Positions 1 through 10,783 of a stretch of DNA of 64,000 bases are shown here, piece by piece (positions within the stretch are counted from its first letter, which is position 1; each line of letters opens with the position of its first letter). The notes below the pieces were generated by a model that was not told where the DNA came from, did not search any database, and saw nothing but the letters and a program-made list of their open reading frames with translations. Position numbers and translations under genes: made by a program. Source of the stretch: Acidobacteriota bacterium (GTDB taxonomy: Bacteria > Acidobacteriota > Terriglobia > Bryobacterales > Bryobacteraceae); NCBI GenBank assembly GCA_947470805.1, contig CANIVU010000026.1:1-64000 (forward strand). Direction: 5' to 3'.

Positions 1-327
1 AACGGTGGCGATTTGGCTGATGATTTCGACGGAGAGGGGGGCGGGTTGCTGGCGGGCGAAATCGATTCCCTTGGGAGTGAGTTGCCAGAAGCCGCGGCGT
101 TGGCTACTGGAGAGTCCGGCGCGCTTGAGCCGGTCGTGGCCCCAGCCGGTGCGGTTTTTGTAGGTGGCCTGTGCGCCGCTGGGGAGGAATTCCTGACGGT
201 CGGCATCGGAAAGTCGGAGAGCGGCGGCGGCCGCATCATAAACGTTGCGGGCTGGGGCGCCATCGGGGTTTGCCGCCAGATAGCGGAGGATGGGGTCGAT
301 GAACTTCTCGTAGGTTGGGACGGGCAA
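1..327 (-). CDS. Mrr-type restriction endonuclease, N-terminal domain only (runs off the left window edge)
   Basis: Reverse-strand reading from TTG at 327: MPVPTYEKFIDPILRYLAANPDGAPARNVYDAAAAALRLSDADRQEFLPSGAQATYKNRTGWGHDRLKRAGLSSSQRRGFWQLTPKGIDFARQQ..., the typical Mrr_N winged-helix pattern (PTYE.FIDPILRYL / LPSG / NR.GWG...LK.AGL / R.GFW.LT..G). A TGGAGGA Shine-Dalgarno-like sequence precedes the TTG. Absent from the supplied ORF track. Confidence 0.8.
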   Translation of the reverse strand, partial: MPVPTYEKFIDPILRYLAANPDGAPARNVYDAAAAALRLSDADRQEFLPSGAQATYKNRTGWGHDRLKRAGLSSSQRRGFWQLTPKGIDFARQQPAPLSVEIISQIATV

Positions 328-463
328 TCCGGGTCCTCCAGAGGACGATGATCCCACACTTCTTTTGCGGGCGATGGTTGCGTTTTGGGGACACACGGCC
401 TACGGTCGCTGCGCTCCCTCCGGCACGAATGTCCCCGGAGGGGGGTGTTGCTGTGTGGGTGGC
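298..463. repeat. Direct repeat copy 1 (partner at 533-697, offset 235 bp)
   Basis: Shared gatgaacttctcgtaggttgggacgggc...ccacacttcttttgcgggcgatgg...acacacggcctacggtcgctgcgctccctccggcacgaatgtccccggagg with a few mismatches. Confidence 0.85.
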
Positions 464-496
464 GATGAAGCTGATCAGGCGGCTTGGCGGCGGATG

Positions 497-562
497 GCTG
501 GGGAGCGCCGTCAAGTAGCGCAGGATAGGATCGATGAACTTCTCGTAGGTTGGGACGGGCAT
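497..562 (-). pseudogene. Truncated duplicate of the Mrr 5' end (MPVPTYEKFIDPILRYL...)
   Basis: From ATG at 562 the reverse strand encodes MPVPTYEKFIDPILRYLTALPS, matching the first 17 residues of the Mrr fragment at 1-327, then diverges. Confidence 0.75.
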
Positions 563-697
563 TCCGGTTACTCCAGCTGCCGGTGATTCCACACTTCTTT
601 TGCGGGCGATGGTCGCGTTTGGGGGACACACGGCCTACGGTCGCTGCGCTCCCTCCGGCACGAATGTCCCCGGAGGGGGTGTCGCGGTGTGGGTGGT
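533..697. repeat. Direct repeat copy 2 (partner at 298-463)
   Basis: Same sequence as copy 1 at a 235-bp offset. Both copies contain the inverted repeat CCCTCCGG-N11-CCGGAGGG (416-442 and 651-677). Confidence 0.85.
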
Positions 698-699
698 GG

Positions 700-2028
700 T
701 TACTGCTGACGGAGCATGGGCTGGGCTTTGCCGTAGTTCAAGCTGCGCCAGGCCCATTCGGCGGGGCCGTAGTTGAAGACTTTGAGCCAGAGCATGCTGA
801 AGGGGAGTTGCAGGGCGTAGAAGCCGAAGCAGTAGATTAAGCCCTGTAGCGGGTGGATGCGGCCATACAGGCCCATGCCGTAGCTGTTGGCTACTGTCGT
901 CCAGACTAGGGAGTGGAGGAGGTAGTTCGTCAGCGCCATGCGGCCCACGGCGGCGAAGGGGCTCATCCAGGATTTGATACCGATGAGCAGCAGCAGCGCC
1001 GCGTAGCCGTAGGCCATGGCGGGGCGGCAGAGGAACTCGCGGACTAGCCCTAAGTGGGTGCGCCAGAGAGGCGCGTCGGCGCCGGGGTTTTGATAGCCCC
1101 AGACTTGGTCGGCCGTCGTTATGACAATGGCCAGAGGCAGGGCGATGTAGGCGAGTTTGGTGAGCAGGGGACGGTAGGACTGCGGGTCCTGCAGGATGCG
1201 GCGGCGGGAGACCCAGAGGCCGATGAGGAAGTTGGCGAAGAGCTCTGTGGACCAGCCGATTTCACCGGGGAGATGGCGGAGATTGCCCTGGAAACGGTAG
1301 GCGAGCAGCTGCGGGAATGGAGCGGAGGAGTAGTTCTTCACATCGTCCATGAGCCGTTTGGCGCTTTGCTCCTTGCGTTCGGCCTGCTTCTTCTTCTCCT
1401 CGGCTGTGGGCTCCTTGCGGGTGAAATGTTCGTACGTGGTACCGATGGTGGCACGGATCAGAGGGACGAACGTTAGGCCGGCGGCGATGAGGAGCAGTTT
1501 GCGATCCGTCTTGTTGCGGAAGAGGATGAGCAGGAACCCGAGCAGCGCGTAGACGTGCAAAACGTCGCCCCACCAGATGAGGAAAAAGTGGAGGACTCCA
1601 AGCGTAAGGAGGACGGTGAGGCGGCGACGGAAGGTGGAGAGGAAGTTGGGCGAATGGCGCTCGGTGGCGCGCATCAGTTGTACGCCGAAGCCGAGTCCGA
1701 ACAGGAACGAGAAGAGCGTGTAGAACTTGCCCTGGGCGAAGATGTAGATGAAGAGCGTGGCCAGGCGGTCCGGCACGGAGGTCCAGTAGGGGTTGCTTTC
1801 CCAGTTGAAGAACGCGTTCATCGGGCCGACGTAGAGCGGCATGTTGATGAGGAAGATGCCGAGGACGGCGATGCCTCGGAGCACGTCCATGGCGGCGATG
1901 CGCTCTTGGCGGGCGACGGGGGTGAGCGGGATGGGCTCGGGTTCGGGCTCGGGCTCCGGCTCGGTTATGGCTTCTGGCTGGGGCTCGGGATCGGGTTGGA
2001 TCTCGTCCGGCAGATCTGTTTCGGGCAT
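700..2028 (-). CDS. DUF418 (YeiB-like) integral membrane protein with a Glu/Pro-rich N-terminus
   Basis: 442 aa; MDVLRGIAVLGIFLINMPLYV..., FSFLFGLGFGVQ, GRMALTNYLLHS, multiple TM segments; N-terminal EPEPEPEPEP run. Confidence 0.85.
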   Translation of the reverse strand: MPETDLPDEIQPDPEPQPEAITEPEPEPEPEPIPLTPVARQERIAAMDVLRGIAVLGIFLINMPLYVGPMNAFFNWESNPYWTSVPDRLATLFIYIFAQGKFYTLFSFLFGLGFGVQLMRATERHSPNFLSTFRRRLTVLLTLGVLHFFLIWWGDVLHVYALLGFLLILFRNKTDRKLLLIAAGLTFVPLIRATIGTTYEHFTRKEPTAEEKKKQAERKEQSAKRLMDDVKNYSSAPFPQLLAYRFQGNLRHLPGEIGWSTELFANFLIGLWVSRRRILQDPQSYRPLLTKLAYIALPLAIVITTADQVWGYQNPGADAPLWRTHLGLVREFLCRPAMAYGYAALLLLIGIKSWMSPFAAVGRMALTNYLLHSLVWTTVANSYGMGLYGRIHPLQGLIYCFGFYALQLPFSMLWLKVFNYGPAEWAWRSLNYGKAQPMLRQQ

Positions 2029-2051
2029 GGGCCTAGTTTAGCCGTTTCCGG

Positions 2052-5000
2052 TTAGCTGAGCAGGTAGTCGAGGTCTTCCTTGCGGAGCGTGGCGAGTGTG
2101 GCGTTGTCCTCACTCAGGATGGCGTCGGCGAGATCGCGCTTGCTTTGCTGGAGTTCGAGAATGCGCTCTTCGATCGTATTCTTCGCCACCAGGCGGTAGG
2201 CGAAGACGGGGCGGGTTTGGCCGATGCGGTGGGTACGGTCGATGGCCTGGGCTTCGACGGCGGGGTTCCACCAGGGGTCGAGGAGGTAGACGTAATCGGC
2301 GGCGGTGAGGTTGAGCCCGGTGCCGCCGGCTTTGAGGCTGAGCAGGAAGATGGGGCAGGATTCGTCGGCCTGGAAGTGTTCGACGCGTTTCTGGCGGTCC
2401 GTGGTGGAGCCGTCGAGATATTCGTACTTGAGATTCAGTTCATCGAGGCGCGGCTTGAGGAGCGCGAGGAGGCTGGTGAACTGAGAGAAGACGAGCGCTT
2501 TGTGGCCTTCTTCGGCGATTTCGGTGAGCTGATCGAGCAGCACGTCGAACTTGGCGCTGACGGGCTTGGCGGTTTCCTGCACCAGTTGCGGATGGCAGGC
2601 GATTTGGCGGAGGCGGAGGAGCGCTTCGAGGACATGGAGTTTCGACTTCGCCAGGCCTTCCTGCTGGATGCGCTTATTGAGATCGTTCTTCACCTTGAGC
2701 AGGATGGTGTTGTAGAGCTTGCGCTGGTCGGTATCGAGCTCGCAATAGAGGACATTTTCGGAGCGGGCGGGGAGGTCGCTCGCCACCTGTTGCTTGGTGC
2801 GGCGGAGGATGAGGGGGCGGAGCGATTTGCGGAGCCAGTCGCGGGATTCGGGCTCCATGGTGGTGCCGGCTCTGAAGAACGTGGAGGCGCCGAGGAGGCC
2901 GGGGTTGAGGAATTCGAAGAGGCTCCAGAGTTCGCCCAGATGGTTTTCAACGGGGGTGCCGGTCATGACGACGCGGCTGCGGGCGTTGAGGATTCGGGTG
3001 GCTTTGGCGGAGTCGCTGGAGGAATTTTTGATGGCCTGGGCTTCGTCGAGGACGACGGTGTTGAACTCGAAATCCTTGAGGTCGACGACGTCGCGGCGGA
3101 GTGTGCCGTAGGTGGTGAGGGCGACGTCGTGGCGGGCGATCTCTTCATGGGAACGGGCGGTGCCGGTGTAGTTGAGCACCTTGAGGTTGGGCGTGAAGCG
3201 GCTGGCCTCGGCCTCCCAGTTGAAGAGCAGGGATTTGGGGACGATGACGAGATCGGGCGGGAGGGCTTCCCCGGCTGCGCGGCGCTCGCGGTGGAGTTCC
3301 AGAAGCGCGAGCATTTGAATGGTTTTGCCGACGCCCATATCGTCAGCCAGGCAGCCGCCGAGGCCGATGGATTCCAGGAACAGCAGCCAGGCGAGGCCTT
3401 CGCACTGGTAGGGGCGCATGGTGCCGATGAAGCCGGCGGGCTGGGGGGCGGGTTTGAGGCCCTGGAAGCCGCGGAGGCGGCCGCGCACCTTCTGAAAGCC
3501 TTCGTCGGTTTGGACGTCCTTCTTCTCGTCGAGCAGGGCATCGAGGAGCGGGGCTTGCGGCATCTTCAGGCGGAAGACGCCATCGACCTCCTTGCCGAAG
3601 TTGGCGAGGGGGGCGTAGCGCTGGATCCACTCTTCGGGGAGGAGGCCGATGGAGCCGTCGCCGAGTTTGACGTAGCGCGACTTGTTCTGCATGGCCGCGA
3701 TGAGCTCGGGGAGGTTGGCTTCGAGGCCGTCGAAGTTGGCGATGGCTTCGACATCGAACCAGTTGATGTTGGTGGCGACTTTGACCTTGGTGAACGAGGA
3801 TGTGCGGACGGGCTTGCCTTCGGCGAGGACCTCCCACTTGTCTTCGAGGAGGTGGCGGACGGCGGTGGCGAAGCGCGGGAGGGCGAGGTTCCAGATGCGT
3901 TTGCTGGAGATGGGGTCCTGGCCGGACTGGAGGCCGAGGCCGCGGAGGAGGACGCGGCAGGCTTCGTGGAACGGCTGATCGAAGATGACGACTTCGGCGG
4001 CATCATCGGACATGGTGAAGTGGATGTCGTTATCGGGCGCTTCGGTTTGGCGTTCGCCGTCGTTGTAAAGGAACGAGAGCAGGCCTTCGGCGGTGGCGCG
4101 ATGGGTGTCGAATTTCAGGCGCAGGCGGGGCGTGGGGCGGCCGCGGACTTCCTTAGGCTTCAGCTCTTCGGGCAGTTCCCAGGTGGGGCCGCGGCGGAGG
4201 CTGGTGACGAGGCCGAAGAAGTGGGGCCAATCGGAACGGGGGACGAGGAGGGACTGGCCGTTGGCGGCCTGGCGGATCCAGGCGTTGGAGGAGCGGGTTT
4301 CGAGTTCGGCGAGGGTGTTATCGAAGAGAACGACGCGGAAATCGAGGAAGGCCGCTTTCTTGATGGGGACGATGCGTTCGCCGTCCATCAAGTCGATTGA
4401 CGCTTCGATCCACTCTTCGTTTTTGATTTCGGGGCGGAGGCGGAGGCGCCACTTGTTGTTGCTCCAGGTGACGGGGCGCCAGTGTTCCTTGGCGAAAGAC
4501 GGACCGGAGAAGAGGCGGCCGGTTTGGGCGAGTTTGCGGGCGAGTTCGGGGAGGCGGGGGCCGGTGAGGTAGAGCGTCGACTTGAGGAGGTCGTTCAGGT
4601 AGTAGGTGCTCCAGGCGGCGTGATCGGGGAGGACGAGGAGGAGCTCGGCGAGGATGTCGCGATCGGCCGGGTCGGGGAGGCGCTCGATATCGGCGCGGCG
4701 GATGCGGGCGGGTTTCGGGACGGTGAGTTCCCCGCTCTTCTTGCGTTCGCGGTAGAAGATCTCGATCTCCATGGCGTGATGGACGGCCGAGGGGGGCTGG
4801 GAGAGGCGGTAGATGAGGTGTTCGCCGAATTTGGAATCGTCACCGAAGCGGGGTTCGGGATCCTCTTCACTGATGGCGGATTCGACGACGGGCTGCCAGT
4901 TGGCGCGGAGGGTGGGGGTGGCGCGGGGGGTGAGGGGGAGCGTGGAATGCGGGTCCTTGCGGGCCATTTCATCGATGGCGAGCAGGAGGGCGAAGAGGTG

Positions 5001-5228
5001 CTTGCAGGCGCCGGTGTCCTCGAAATACGAACACTCGCAGAGGAGATCGCCCTGGTAGATGGCGACTTCGTAATCGCGTTCGCCGTGAGCGACGGAGGCG
5101 AAGCCGGTTTCCTCCACCTTCACGGGGTCGAGCAGCCCGTCAGCGAGAAGCTGCCGGCCGCGATCCTTGATGTGCGGGGGAAACAGCCGCCCATACTCGC
5201 GCATAACCAAATCTGGACGCAACTTCAT
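2052..5228 (-). CDS. SNF2-family DEAD/DEAH-box helicase with N-terminal SWIM zinc finger
   Basis: 1058 aa; CECSYFEDTGACKH (SWIM), LADDMGVGKTIQ, VLDEAQAIKN, MTGTPVENHLGELWSLFEFL, SLKAGGTGLNLTAADYVYLLDPWWNPAVEAQAIDRTHRIGQ. Confidence 0.93.
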   Translation of the reverse strand: MKLRPDLVMREYGRLFPPHIKDRGRQLLADGLLDPVKVEETGFASVAHGERDYEVAIYQGDLLCECSYFEDTGACKHLFALLLAIDEMARKDPHSTLPLTPRATPTLRANWQPVVESAISEEDPEPRFGDDSKFGEHLIYRLSQPPSAVHHAMEIEIFYRERKKSGELTVPKPARIRRADIERLPDPADRDILAELLLVLPDHAAWSTYYLNDLLKSTLYLTGPRLPELARKLAQTGRLFSGPSFAKEHWRPVTWSNNKWRLRLRPEIKNEEWIEASIDLMDGERIVPIKKAAFLDFRVVLFDNTLAELETRSSNAWIRQAANGQSLLVPRSDWPHFFGLVTSLRRGPTWELPEELKPKEVRGRPTPRLRLKFDTHRATAEGLLSFLYNDGERQTEAPDNDIHFTMSDDAAEVVIFDQPFHEACRVLLRGLGLQSGQDPISSKRIWNLALPRFATAVRHLLEDKWEVLAEGKPVRTSSFTKVKVATNINWFDVEAIANFDGLEANLPELIAAMQNKSRYVKLGDGSIGLLPEEWIQRYAPLANFGKEVDGVFRLKMPQAPLLDALLDEKKDVQTDEGFQKVRGRLRGFQGLKPAPQPAGFIGTMRPYQCEGLAWLLFLESIGLGGCLADDMGVGKTIQMLALLELHRERRAAGEALPPDLVIVPKSLLFNWEAEASRFTPNLKVLNYTGTARSHEEIARHDVALTTYGTLRRDVVDLKDFEFNTVVLDEAQAIKNSSSDSAKATRILNARSRVVMTGTPVENHLGELWSLFEFLNPGLLGASTFFRAGTTMEPESRDWLRKSLRPLILRRTKQQVASDLPARSENVLYCELDTDQRKLYNTILLKVKNDLNKRIQQEGLAKSKLHVLEALLRLRQIACHPQLVQETAKPVSAKFDVLLDQLTEIAEEGHKALVFSQFTSLLALLKPRLDELNLKYEYLDGSTTDRQKRVEHFQADESCPIFLLSLKAGGTGLNLTAADYVYLLDPWWNPAVEAQAIDRTHRIGQTRPVFAYRLVAKNTIEERILELQQSKRDLADAILSEDNATLATLRKEDLDYLLS

Positions 5229-5233
5229 GATGC

Positions 5234-6391
5234 TTATAGGAACCGCGCGAGCCTCTCCATGGCATCTTCCAGTATGGGCTTTTCCACGGCGTAACAGATA
5301 CGAACGTTACCTTCACCCCCGGCGCCGAAGGCAACACCGGGGGCGATGCCGACTTTGGTTTCGAGTAAAAGGCGTTTGCAGAAATCGAACGAATCCGTGA
5401 GGCCGTCGATTTTTGGGAACAGATAGAACGCACCTTCCGGTTCAGGGACCGTGACTCCGGGCATGCCGCGGAGGGCGGAGAGGCAGAAATCGCGGTTCTC
5501 CTTGAGCATGGAGACGAGGCCGGTGACGGTTTCATCTCCACCGTCGAGCGCGGTTTCCCCGGTGCGTTGGACGAACGAGGGAGCGCAGCTGATGATGAAT
5601 TCGTTCAACTGGGCGGCGCGCTGAGCGAGATCCTTACGGGCGATGAGCCAGCCGAGGCGCCAACCGGTCATGCACCATGCTTTGGAGAAGCTTTGGGCGA
5701 CGAGTACGGCGTCTTCCCGGGTGGCGAGTTGGAGAATGCTGGGGACAACGGGGCGGCCGTCGTAGACGAGGCGTTCGTAGACTTCGTCGGCGAGGAGCCA
5801 GAGATGGTGACGGCGGGCAAAATCGAGAAGCTGTTGCTGCTCTTCGACGGTGGCGACCCAGCCGAGCGGGTTGGAAGGCGAGGTGTAGATGAGCAGGCGG
5901 GTGCGCGGCGTGAGGGCGGCTTCCATCTGCGCGATATCGATGGTGTAGCGGTTGTTGACGATGGGTTGGGCTAGCTCAATGGGCCGGGCGCCATACATCT
6001 GGAGGATGGAACAGGCGTTGGGCCAGGCGGGGGTGAGGACGAGGGCGTCGTCACCGGGATTGATAGTGCAGCGAAGGCCGACGTGGAGCGCCTGGACGCC
6101 GGAGTTGGTGACGACGATTTCGTTTTCCGGGTTGAGCGTGACGCCCTGGTGGCGCTGGTAGTAGCGGGCGAGGGCCTGGCGGGTGGAGAGCAGGCCAGAG
6201 TTGGGCGTGTAGTAGGTGAAGCCGTCGCGCATGGCCTGATCGGCGGCGCGTTTGAGGAACTCCGGCGTGGGGAGGTTGGACTCGCCAAAGTAGAGCTTGT
6301 GGACGCCGTCCATGGTCATGGCGATTTCAGCCAGCTCCCGGATACGGGAGTAGGGCACGGCGCGCGCGGACTCAGCTACAGCGATTGGCAC
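5234..6391 (-). CDS. PLP-dependent aminotransferase class I/II (aspartate aminotransferase-like)
   Basis: 385 aa; VVTNSGVQALHVGLRC, SPSNPLG, LADEVYERLVYDG, QSFSKAWCMTGWRLGW. Confidence 0.9.
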   Translation of the reverse strand: MPIAVAESARAVPYSRIRELAEIAMTMDGVHKLYFGESNLPTPEFLKRAADQAMRDGFTYYTPNSGLLSTRQALARYYQRHQGVTLNPENEIVVTNSGVQALHVGLRCTINPGDDALVLTPAWPNACSILQMYGARPIELAQPIVNNRYTIDIAQMEAALTPRTRLLIYTSPSNPLGWVATVEEQQQLLDFARRHHLWLLADEVYERLVYDGRPVVPSILQLATREDAVLVAQSFSKAWCMTGWRLGWLIARKDLAQRAAQLNEFIISCAPSFVQRTGETALDGGDETVTGLVSMLKENRDFCLSALRGMPGVTVPEPEGAFYLFPKIDGLTDSFDFCKRLLLETKVGIAPGVAFGAGGEGNVRICYAVEKPILEDAMERLARFL

Positions 6392-6402
6392 TATCTTTAG
6401 GT

Positions 6403-7857
6403 TTACCCCAGATCGGGGTTTTCGCGCATCAGCTCGGCGATTTGGACGAGCTCGGTGGGATACTCGCCGGTGTAGCAGGCGTAGCAGAAGTCGCGGTTGC
6501 CATCGGAGACGGCGCGGCTCAAGCCACCTTGCGAGAGATAACCGAGCGAATCGGCTTCGATGAAGCGGCGGATGTCTTCGATGGTGGAGTTGGCGGCGAT
6601 GAGGTGCTGCTTGGTGGGCGTATCGACCCCATAAAAACAGGGGCTGATGGTGGGCGGGCAGGAGATGCGCATGTGCACCTCTTTGGCGCCGGCCTGGCGG
6701 ACCATGCGGACGATCTTGCGGGAGGTGGTGCCGCGGACGATGGAGTCGTCAACCAGCACGACGCGCTTGCCTTCGAGGAGATGGCGGACGGGGTTCAGCT
6801 TCAGTTTGACGCCGAAATCGCGGATGGCTTGCGAGGGTTCAATGAACGTACGGCCCACGTAATGGTTGCGAATGAGCGCCTGGCGGAAGGGGATACCGCT
6901 TTCGGTGGCGAAGCCGAGGGCGGCGGCGACACCGGAATCGGGCACGGGCACGATGACATCGGCATCGGCGGGTGCTTCGCGGGCGAGCAGGCGGCCCATC
7001 CATTCCCGGCTCTGCTGCACGGGGCGGCCGAAGACCAGCGAATCGGGGCGGGAGAAATAGACGTGTTCGAAGACGCAGTGGGCGAGCGGGCGCTTGGGCG
7101 CGTAGCGTTCGCGGGTGACGCCGTTGGGCCCGACGATGACCATTTCGCCGGGTTCGACGTCGTTCAAATAAACGGCATTGATGAGATCGAAGGCGCAGGT
7201 TTCGCTGGCGAAGACGTAGCCGGTGCGGTGTTCGCTGAGCTCCATCTGGCCCATGGCGAGCGGGCGGAAACCGTGGGGGTCGCGGGCGACGATCAACTGA
7301 TCCGCAGCTAGGAAGACGAGGGAGAAAGCGCCTTCCAATTGGAGAAGGGCTTCGCGGAGGGCGCCGGCCATGGTTCGCTCGCGGGAGCGGGCGACCAGGT
7401 GGAGAATGACTTCGGTATCGCTTGTGGCTTGGAAAATGGAACCGTCGGATTCCAGTTCGCGGCGCAGTTCGGCTGCGTTGGTGATGTTGCCGTTGTGGGC
7501 GACGGCGATGGGCCCCTTATTGCAGGTGACGCTGAACGGCTGGGCGTTCAACATCTTCGAATCGCCGGTGGTGGAATAACGGGTGTGGCCGATGGCCATG
7601 TGGCCGGGGAGCTGAGCCAGGACTTCGGGTTTGAAGATATCGGCGACGTGCCCCATGTCCTTGCGGCAGGTAACGACGCGGCCGTTGCCGCAGGCGATGC
7701 CGGCCGACTCCTGCCCGCGATGCTGCAGGGCGTAGAGGCCGAGATAGGTTACGTTTGAGGCCTCAGGGTGGCCGTAGATGGCGAAGACGCCGCATTCTTC
7801 ATGCAGCTTGTCGAAATTCAGGTCGTCCAGTTGATCGTCGACTTGATCATCATGCAT
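6403..7857 (-). CDS. purF: Amidophosphoribosyltransferase
   Basis: Likely ATG at 7857 (MHDDQVDDQ...); [86 protein letters not shown]. Confidence 0.95.
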   Translation of the reverse strand: MHDDQVDDQLDDLNFDKLHEECGVFAIYGHPEASNVTYLGLYALQHRGQESAGIACGNGRVVTCRKDMGHVADIFKPEVLAQLPGHMAIGHTRYSTTGDSKMLNAQPFSVTCNKGPIAVAHNGNITNAAELRRELESDGSIFQATSDTEVILHLVARSRERTMAGALREALLQLEGAFSLVFLAADQLIVARDPHGFRPLAMGQMELSEHRTGYVFASETCAFDLINAVYLNDVEPGEMVIVGPNGVTRERYAPKRPLAHCVFEHVYFSRPDSLVFGRPVQQSREWMGRLLAREAPADADVIVPVPDSGVAAALGFATESGIPFRQALIRNHYVGRTFIEPSQAIRDFGVKLKLNPVRHLLEGKRVVLVDDSIVRGTTSRKIVRMVRQAGAKEVHMRISCPPTISPCFYGVDTPTKQHLIAANSTIEDIRRFIEADSLGYLSQGGLSRAVSDGNRDFCYACYTGEYPTELVQIAELMRENPDLG

Positions 7858-10051
7858 GTAACAGCATCTCCAAACTCGTAGACCAGGGTTGGCGAAGTTC
7901 TTCAATGCTGGCATCGATACGGTCGGCGATTACCAGTTTCCCAGCTTCGGTTGTCCCGATTTCTACGATCTCCACCTGGAACTCATCGGCAATGGCGCGA
8001 ACTTCTTGCGCCTTCGCCGTAGAAACGAGGATGCGGGACGGTGCTTCATGAAACAGCTGTACTTCCGGACGTTCGGAGGCCGGCAGGGTGATGCGGGCGC
8101 CGATGCCGCCGAAGCTCGATTCGGCGAGGGCGACGGCGAGGCCACCGTCGGATAGATCGTGGGCGGACTCGGAGAGCCCTTCGGTGACGATTTTGCGGAT
8201 GGCGCTGTGGACACGCTTTTCGTAGTCCATATCGAGCGCCGGGGGAAGGCCCCAGGGGCCGCCGACGATGACGTTGGCGTATTGAGTGGAGCCGAAGCGG
8301 GTGAGATCCTGCTGATCGCGGAAGCCGCCGAGGAGGAGGACGGTTTTGCCCGCCGACTGGAACTCGATGGGCATGGGCTTGCCGGTTTTCAGCACGCCGA
8401 CGATGCCCATGACGGGCGTGGGGTGGATGCCTTCGCCGAGGGTCTCGTTATAAAGACTGACATTGCCGCCGGTGATGGGCGTTTCAAAGTGCAGGCAGGC
8501 ATCGGCCATGCCTTCGATGGCTTCGACGAGCTGGGCCATGATTTCCGGCTTCTGCGGGTTGCCGAAGTTGAGATTGTTCGTCGCGGCCATGGGCTGCGCG
8601 CCGACGGTGGAGATGTTGCGGCAGGCTTCGGCGACGCCGAGTTTGGCGCCTTCGCGCGGGTCGAGCGAACAGTAGCGGCCGTTGCCGTCGAGCGAGATGG
8701 CGACCGAGGTATCCGTACCCTTGATGCGGACGACGGCGGCATCGCCACCGGGGCCGTAGAGGGTGTTGGTGCGGACCATGTAGTCGTACTGCTCGTAGAT
8801 CCACTTCTTGCTGCACATGTCGCCGGAGCTGAGGAGGCGGATGAGGTCCGCTTTCAGATCGGCGGAGGTGAAGGCCGGAGCGTCCATGGGCGCTTTGCGC
8901 GCGGGTTTGGTGTAGGGACGGTTATAGAGAGGCGCTTCGTCGGCGAGTTCGCGGTTGGGGATGTGGGCAACGATTTCGCCGTGGTTTTTGACGACGAGCA
9001 TGCCGGTATCGGTGACGATGCCGATTTCGGCGGCGTCGAGACCCCATTTTTCGAACACGTCGAAGACTTCCTGTTCGCGGCCCTTGATGGCGACGAGCAG
9101 CATGCGTTCCTGCGATTCGGAGAGCATGATTTCGTAGGGCGTCATGCCGGTTTCGCGTTGGGGAACGAGGGCGAGATCGATTTCAATGCCGGTGCCGGCG
9201 CGGCTGCCCATTTCACAGGTGGAGCATGTCAGGCCGGCGGCGCCCATGTCCTGAATGCCGACGACGGCGCCGGTTTCCATGACTTCGAGGCAGGCTTCGA
9301 GGAGGAGTTTTTCGAGGAACGGATCGCCCATCTGGACGTTGGGCCGTTTCTGCTTGCTCTCTTCGGTGAATTCGTCCGACGCCATGGTGGCGCCGTGGAT
9401 ACCGTCGCGGCCGGTTTTGGCGCCGACGTAGATGACGGGATTGCCAACGCCGTGGGCCTGGCCGAGGAAGATCTTTTCCTTCTCGATCACGCCGAGGGCG
9501 AAGACGTTGACGAGCGGGTTGCCGGCGTAGGACTTGTCGAAGACGCATTCGCCACCGACGGTGGGCACGCCGAAGCAGTTGCCGTAGTGGGAGATGCCGC
9601 TGACGACGCCCTCCACGATGCGGCGATTGCGGGCGCCGGTTTGGGGATCGTCGAGCGGACCGAAGCGGAGCGAATCGAGCACGGCGATGGGGCGGGCGCC
9701 CATGGTGAAGATGTCACGCAGGATGCCGCCGACGCCGGTGGCGGCGCCTTGGAACGGTTCGATGAAGCTGGGGTGATTGTGGCTTTCGATTTTGAACGCC
9801 ACGCCGAGGCCGTCGCCGATGTCGATGATGCCGGCGTTTTCGCCCGGTCCGAGCAGCACGTACTTGCTGCGGGTGGGCAACTTCTTCAGATGGACGCGAG
9901 AGCTCTTGTAGGAGCAGTGTTCGCTCCACATGACGCTGAAGATGCCGAGTTCGGTGAGATTCGGCTCGCGACCCAGAATAGAGAGAATTTTGCTGTACTC
10001 GTCCGCGGTCACATTGTGCGCGGCGAGTATGTCCGGGGTGATAGTAGCCAT
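7850..10051 (-). CDS. purL: Phosphoribosylformylglycinamidine synthase subunit PurL
   Basis: 733 aa; [89 protein letters not shown]. Confidence 0.96.
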   Translation of the reverse strand: MATITPDILAAHNVTADEYSKILSILGREPNLTELGIFSVMWSEHCSYKSSRVHLKKLPTRSKYVLLGPGENAGIIDIGDGLGVAFKIESHNHPSFIEPFQGAATGVGGILRDIFTMGARPIAVLDSLRFGPLDDPQTGARNRRIVEGVVSGISHYGNCFGVPTVGGECVFDKSYAGNPLVNVFALGVIEKEKIFLGQAHGVGNPVIYVGAKTGRDGIHGATMASDEFTEESKQKRPNVQMGDPFLEKLLLEACLEVMETGAVVGIQDMGAAGLTCSTCEMGSRAGTGIEIDLALVPQRETGMTPYEIMLSESQERMLLVAIKGREQEVFDVFEKWGLDAAEIGIVTDTGMLVVKNHGEIVAHIPNRELADEAPLYNRPYTKPARKAPMDAPAFTSADLKADLIRLLSSGDMCSKKWIYEQYDYMVRTNTLYGPGGDAAVVRIKGTDTSVAISLDGNGRYCSLDPREGAKLGVAEACRNISTVGAQPMAATNNLNFGNPQKPEIMAQLVEAIEGMADACLHFETPITGGNVSLYNETLGEGIHPTPVMGIVGVLKTGKPMPIEFQSAGKTVLLLGGFRDQQDLTRFGSTQYANVIVGGPWGLPPALDMDYEKRVHSAIRKIVTEGLSESAHDLSDGGLAVALAESSFGGIGARITLPASERPEVQLFHEAPSRILVSTAKAQEVRAIADEFQVEIVEIGTTEAGKLVIADRIDASIEELRQPWSTSLEMLLHA

Positions 10052-10054
10052 GGA

Positions 10055-10726
10055 TTATTTGGCCGCGAATGCGGTGACGATGGAACGGAAAACGGTGAGG
10101 CCGTCGGCGGAGCCCATGAGCGGGTCCGTAGCGCGTTCAGGGTGGGGCATCATGCCGAGCACGTTGCGCTCTTTATTACAGATGCCGGCGATGTCGCGCA
10201 GGGAGCCGTTGGGATTGTCGACGTAACGGAAGACGACGCGATCTTCGGCTTCCAATTGGTCCAGGGTTTCGGGGTCGGCTGTGTAGCGGCCTTCGCCGTG
10301 GGCGATGGGGAAGGTGACGATCTGGCCTTTAGTGGCCTGATTGGTGAAAGGAGTATTGGTGGTCTCGACGCGCAGGGCGACGGGCTTGCAGATGTACTGC
10401 AGGTTGGTGTTCCGCACCAGGGCACCGGGGAGGAGGTGGCATTCGGTAAGGATTTGGAATCCGTTACAGATGCCGATGACGATGCCGCCTTTGGCGGCGA
10501 ACTCCTTCACCGCGCCGATAATGGGCGAGAACTTAGCGATGGCGCCGCAGCGCAGATAATCGCCGTAAGAAAAGCCACCGGGGAGGATGACGGCGTCGAT
10601 GTCGTTCGGAATCGCGGCATCGCGGTGCCACAACATCTCAGCCCTTTCCCCAAGATTGGCCGTGACGCTGAACTGCGCATCGTGATCGCAGTTGGAACCA
10701 GGAAAGACAACTACGCCAAATTTCAC
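10055..10726 (-). CDS. purQ: Phosphoribosylformylglycinamidine synthase subunit PurQ
   Basis: 223 aa; [63 protein letters not shown]. Confidence 0.96.
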   Translation of the reverse strand: MKFGVVVFPGSNCDHDAQFSVTANLGERAEMLWHRDAAIPNDIDAVILPGGFSYGDYLRCGAIAKFSPIIGAVKEFAAKGGIVIGICNGFQILTECHLLPGALVRNTNLQYICKPVALRVETTNTPFTNQATKGQIVTFPIAHGEGRYTADPETLDQLEAEDRVVFRYVDNPNGSLRDIAGICNKERNVLGMMPHPERATDPLMGSADGLTVFRSIVTAFAAK

Positions 10727-10783
10727 TTTCCCTCAGGGTACCATCCCGCGCGCCAATTATTGCGGCGCCATGACAGGAAAAAG

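Noticed and set aside
2145-4400. 751-aa + strand ORF antisense to the SNF2 helicase
   Set aside because: Shadow ORF; no recognisable domains, biased Glu/Gly/Ala composition.
1-5228. Mrr fragment plus SWIM-SNF2 helicase considered as a defence island
   Set aside because: SWIM-SNF2 helicases are widespread and the next genes are housekeeping (aminotransferase, purF); no DISARM-, Druantia- or Zorya-type partner genes were recognised.
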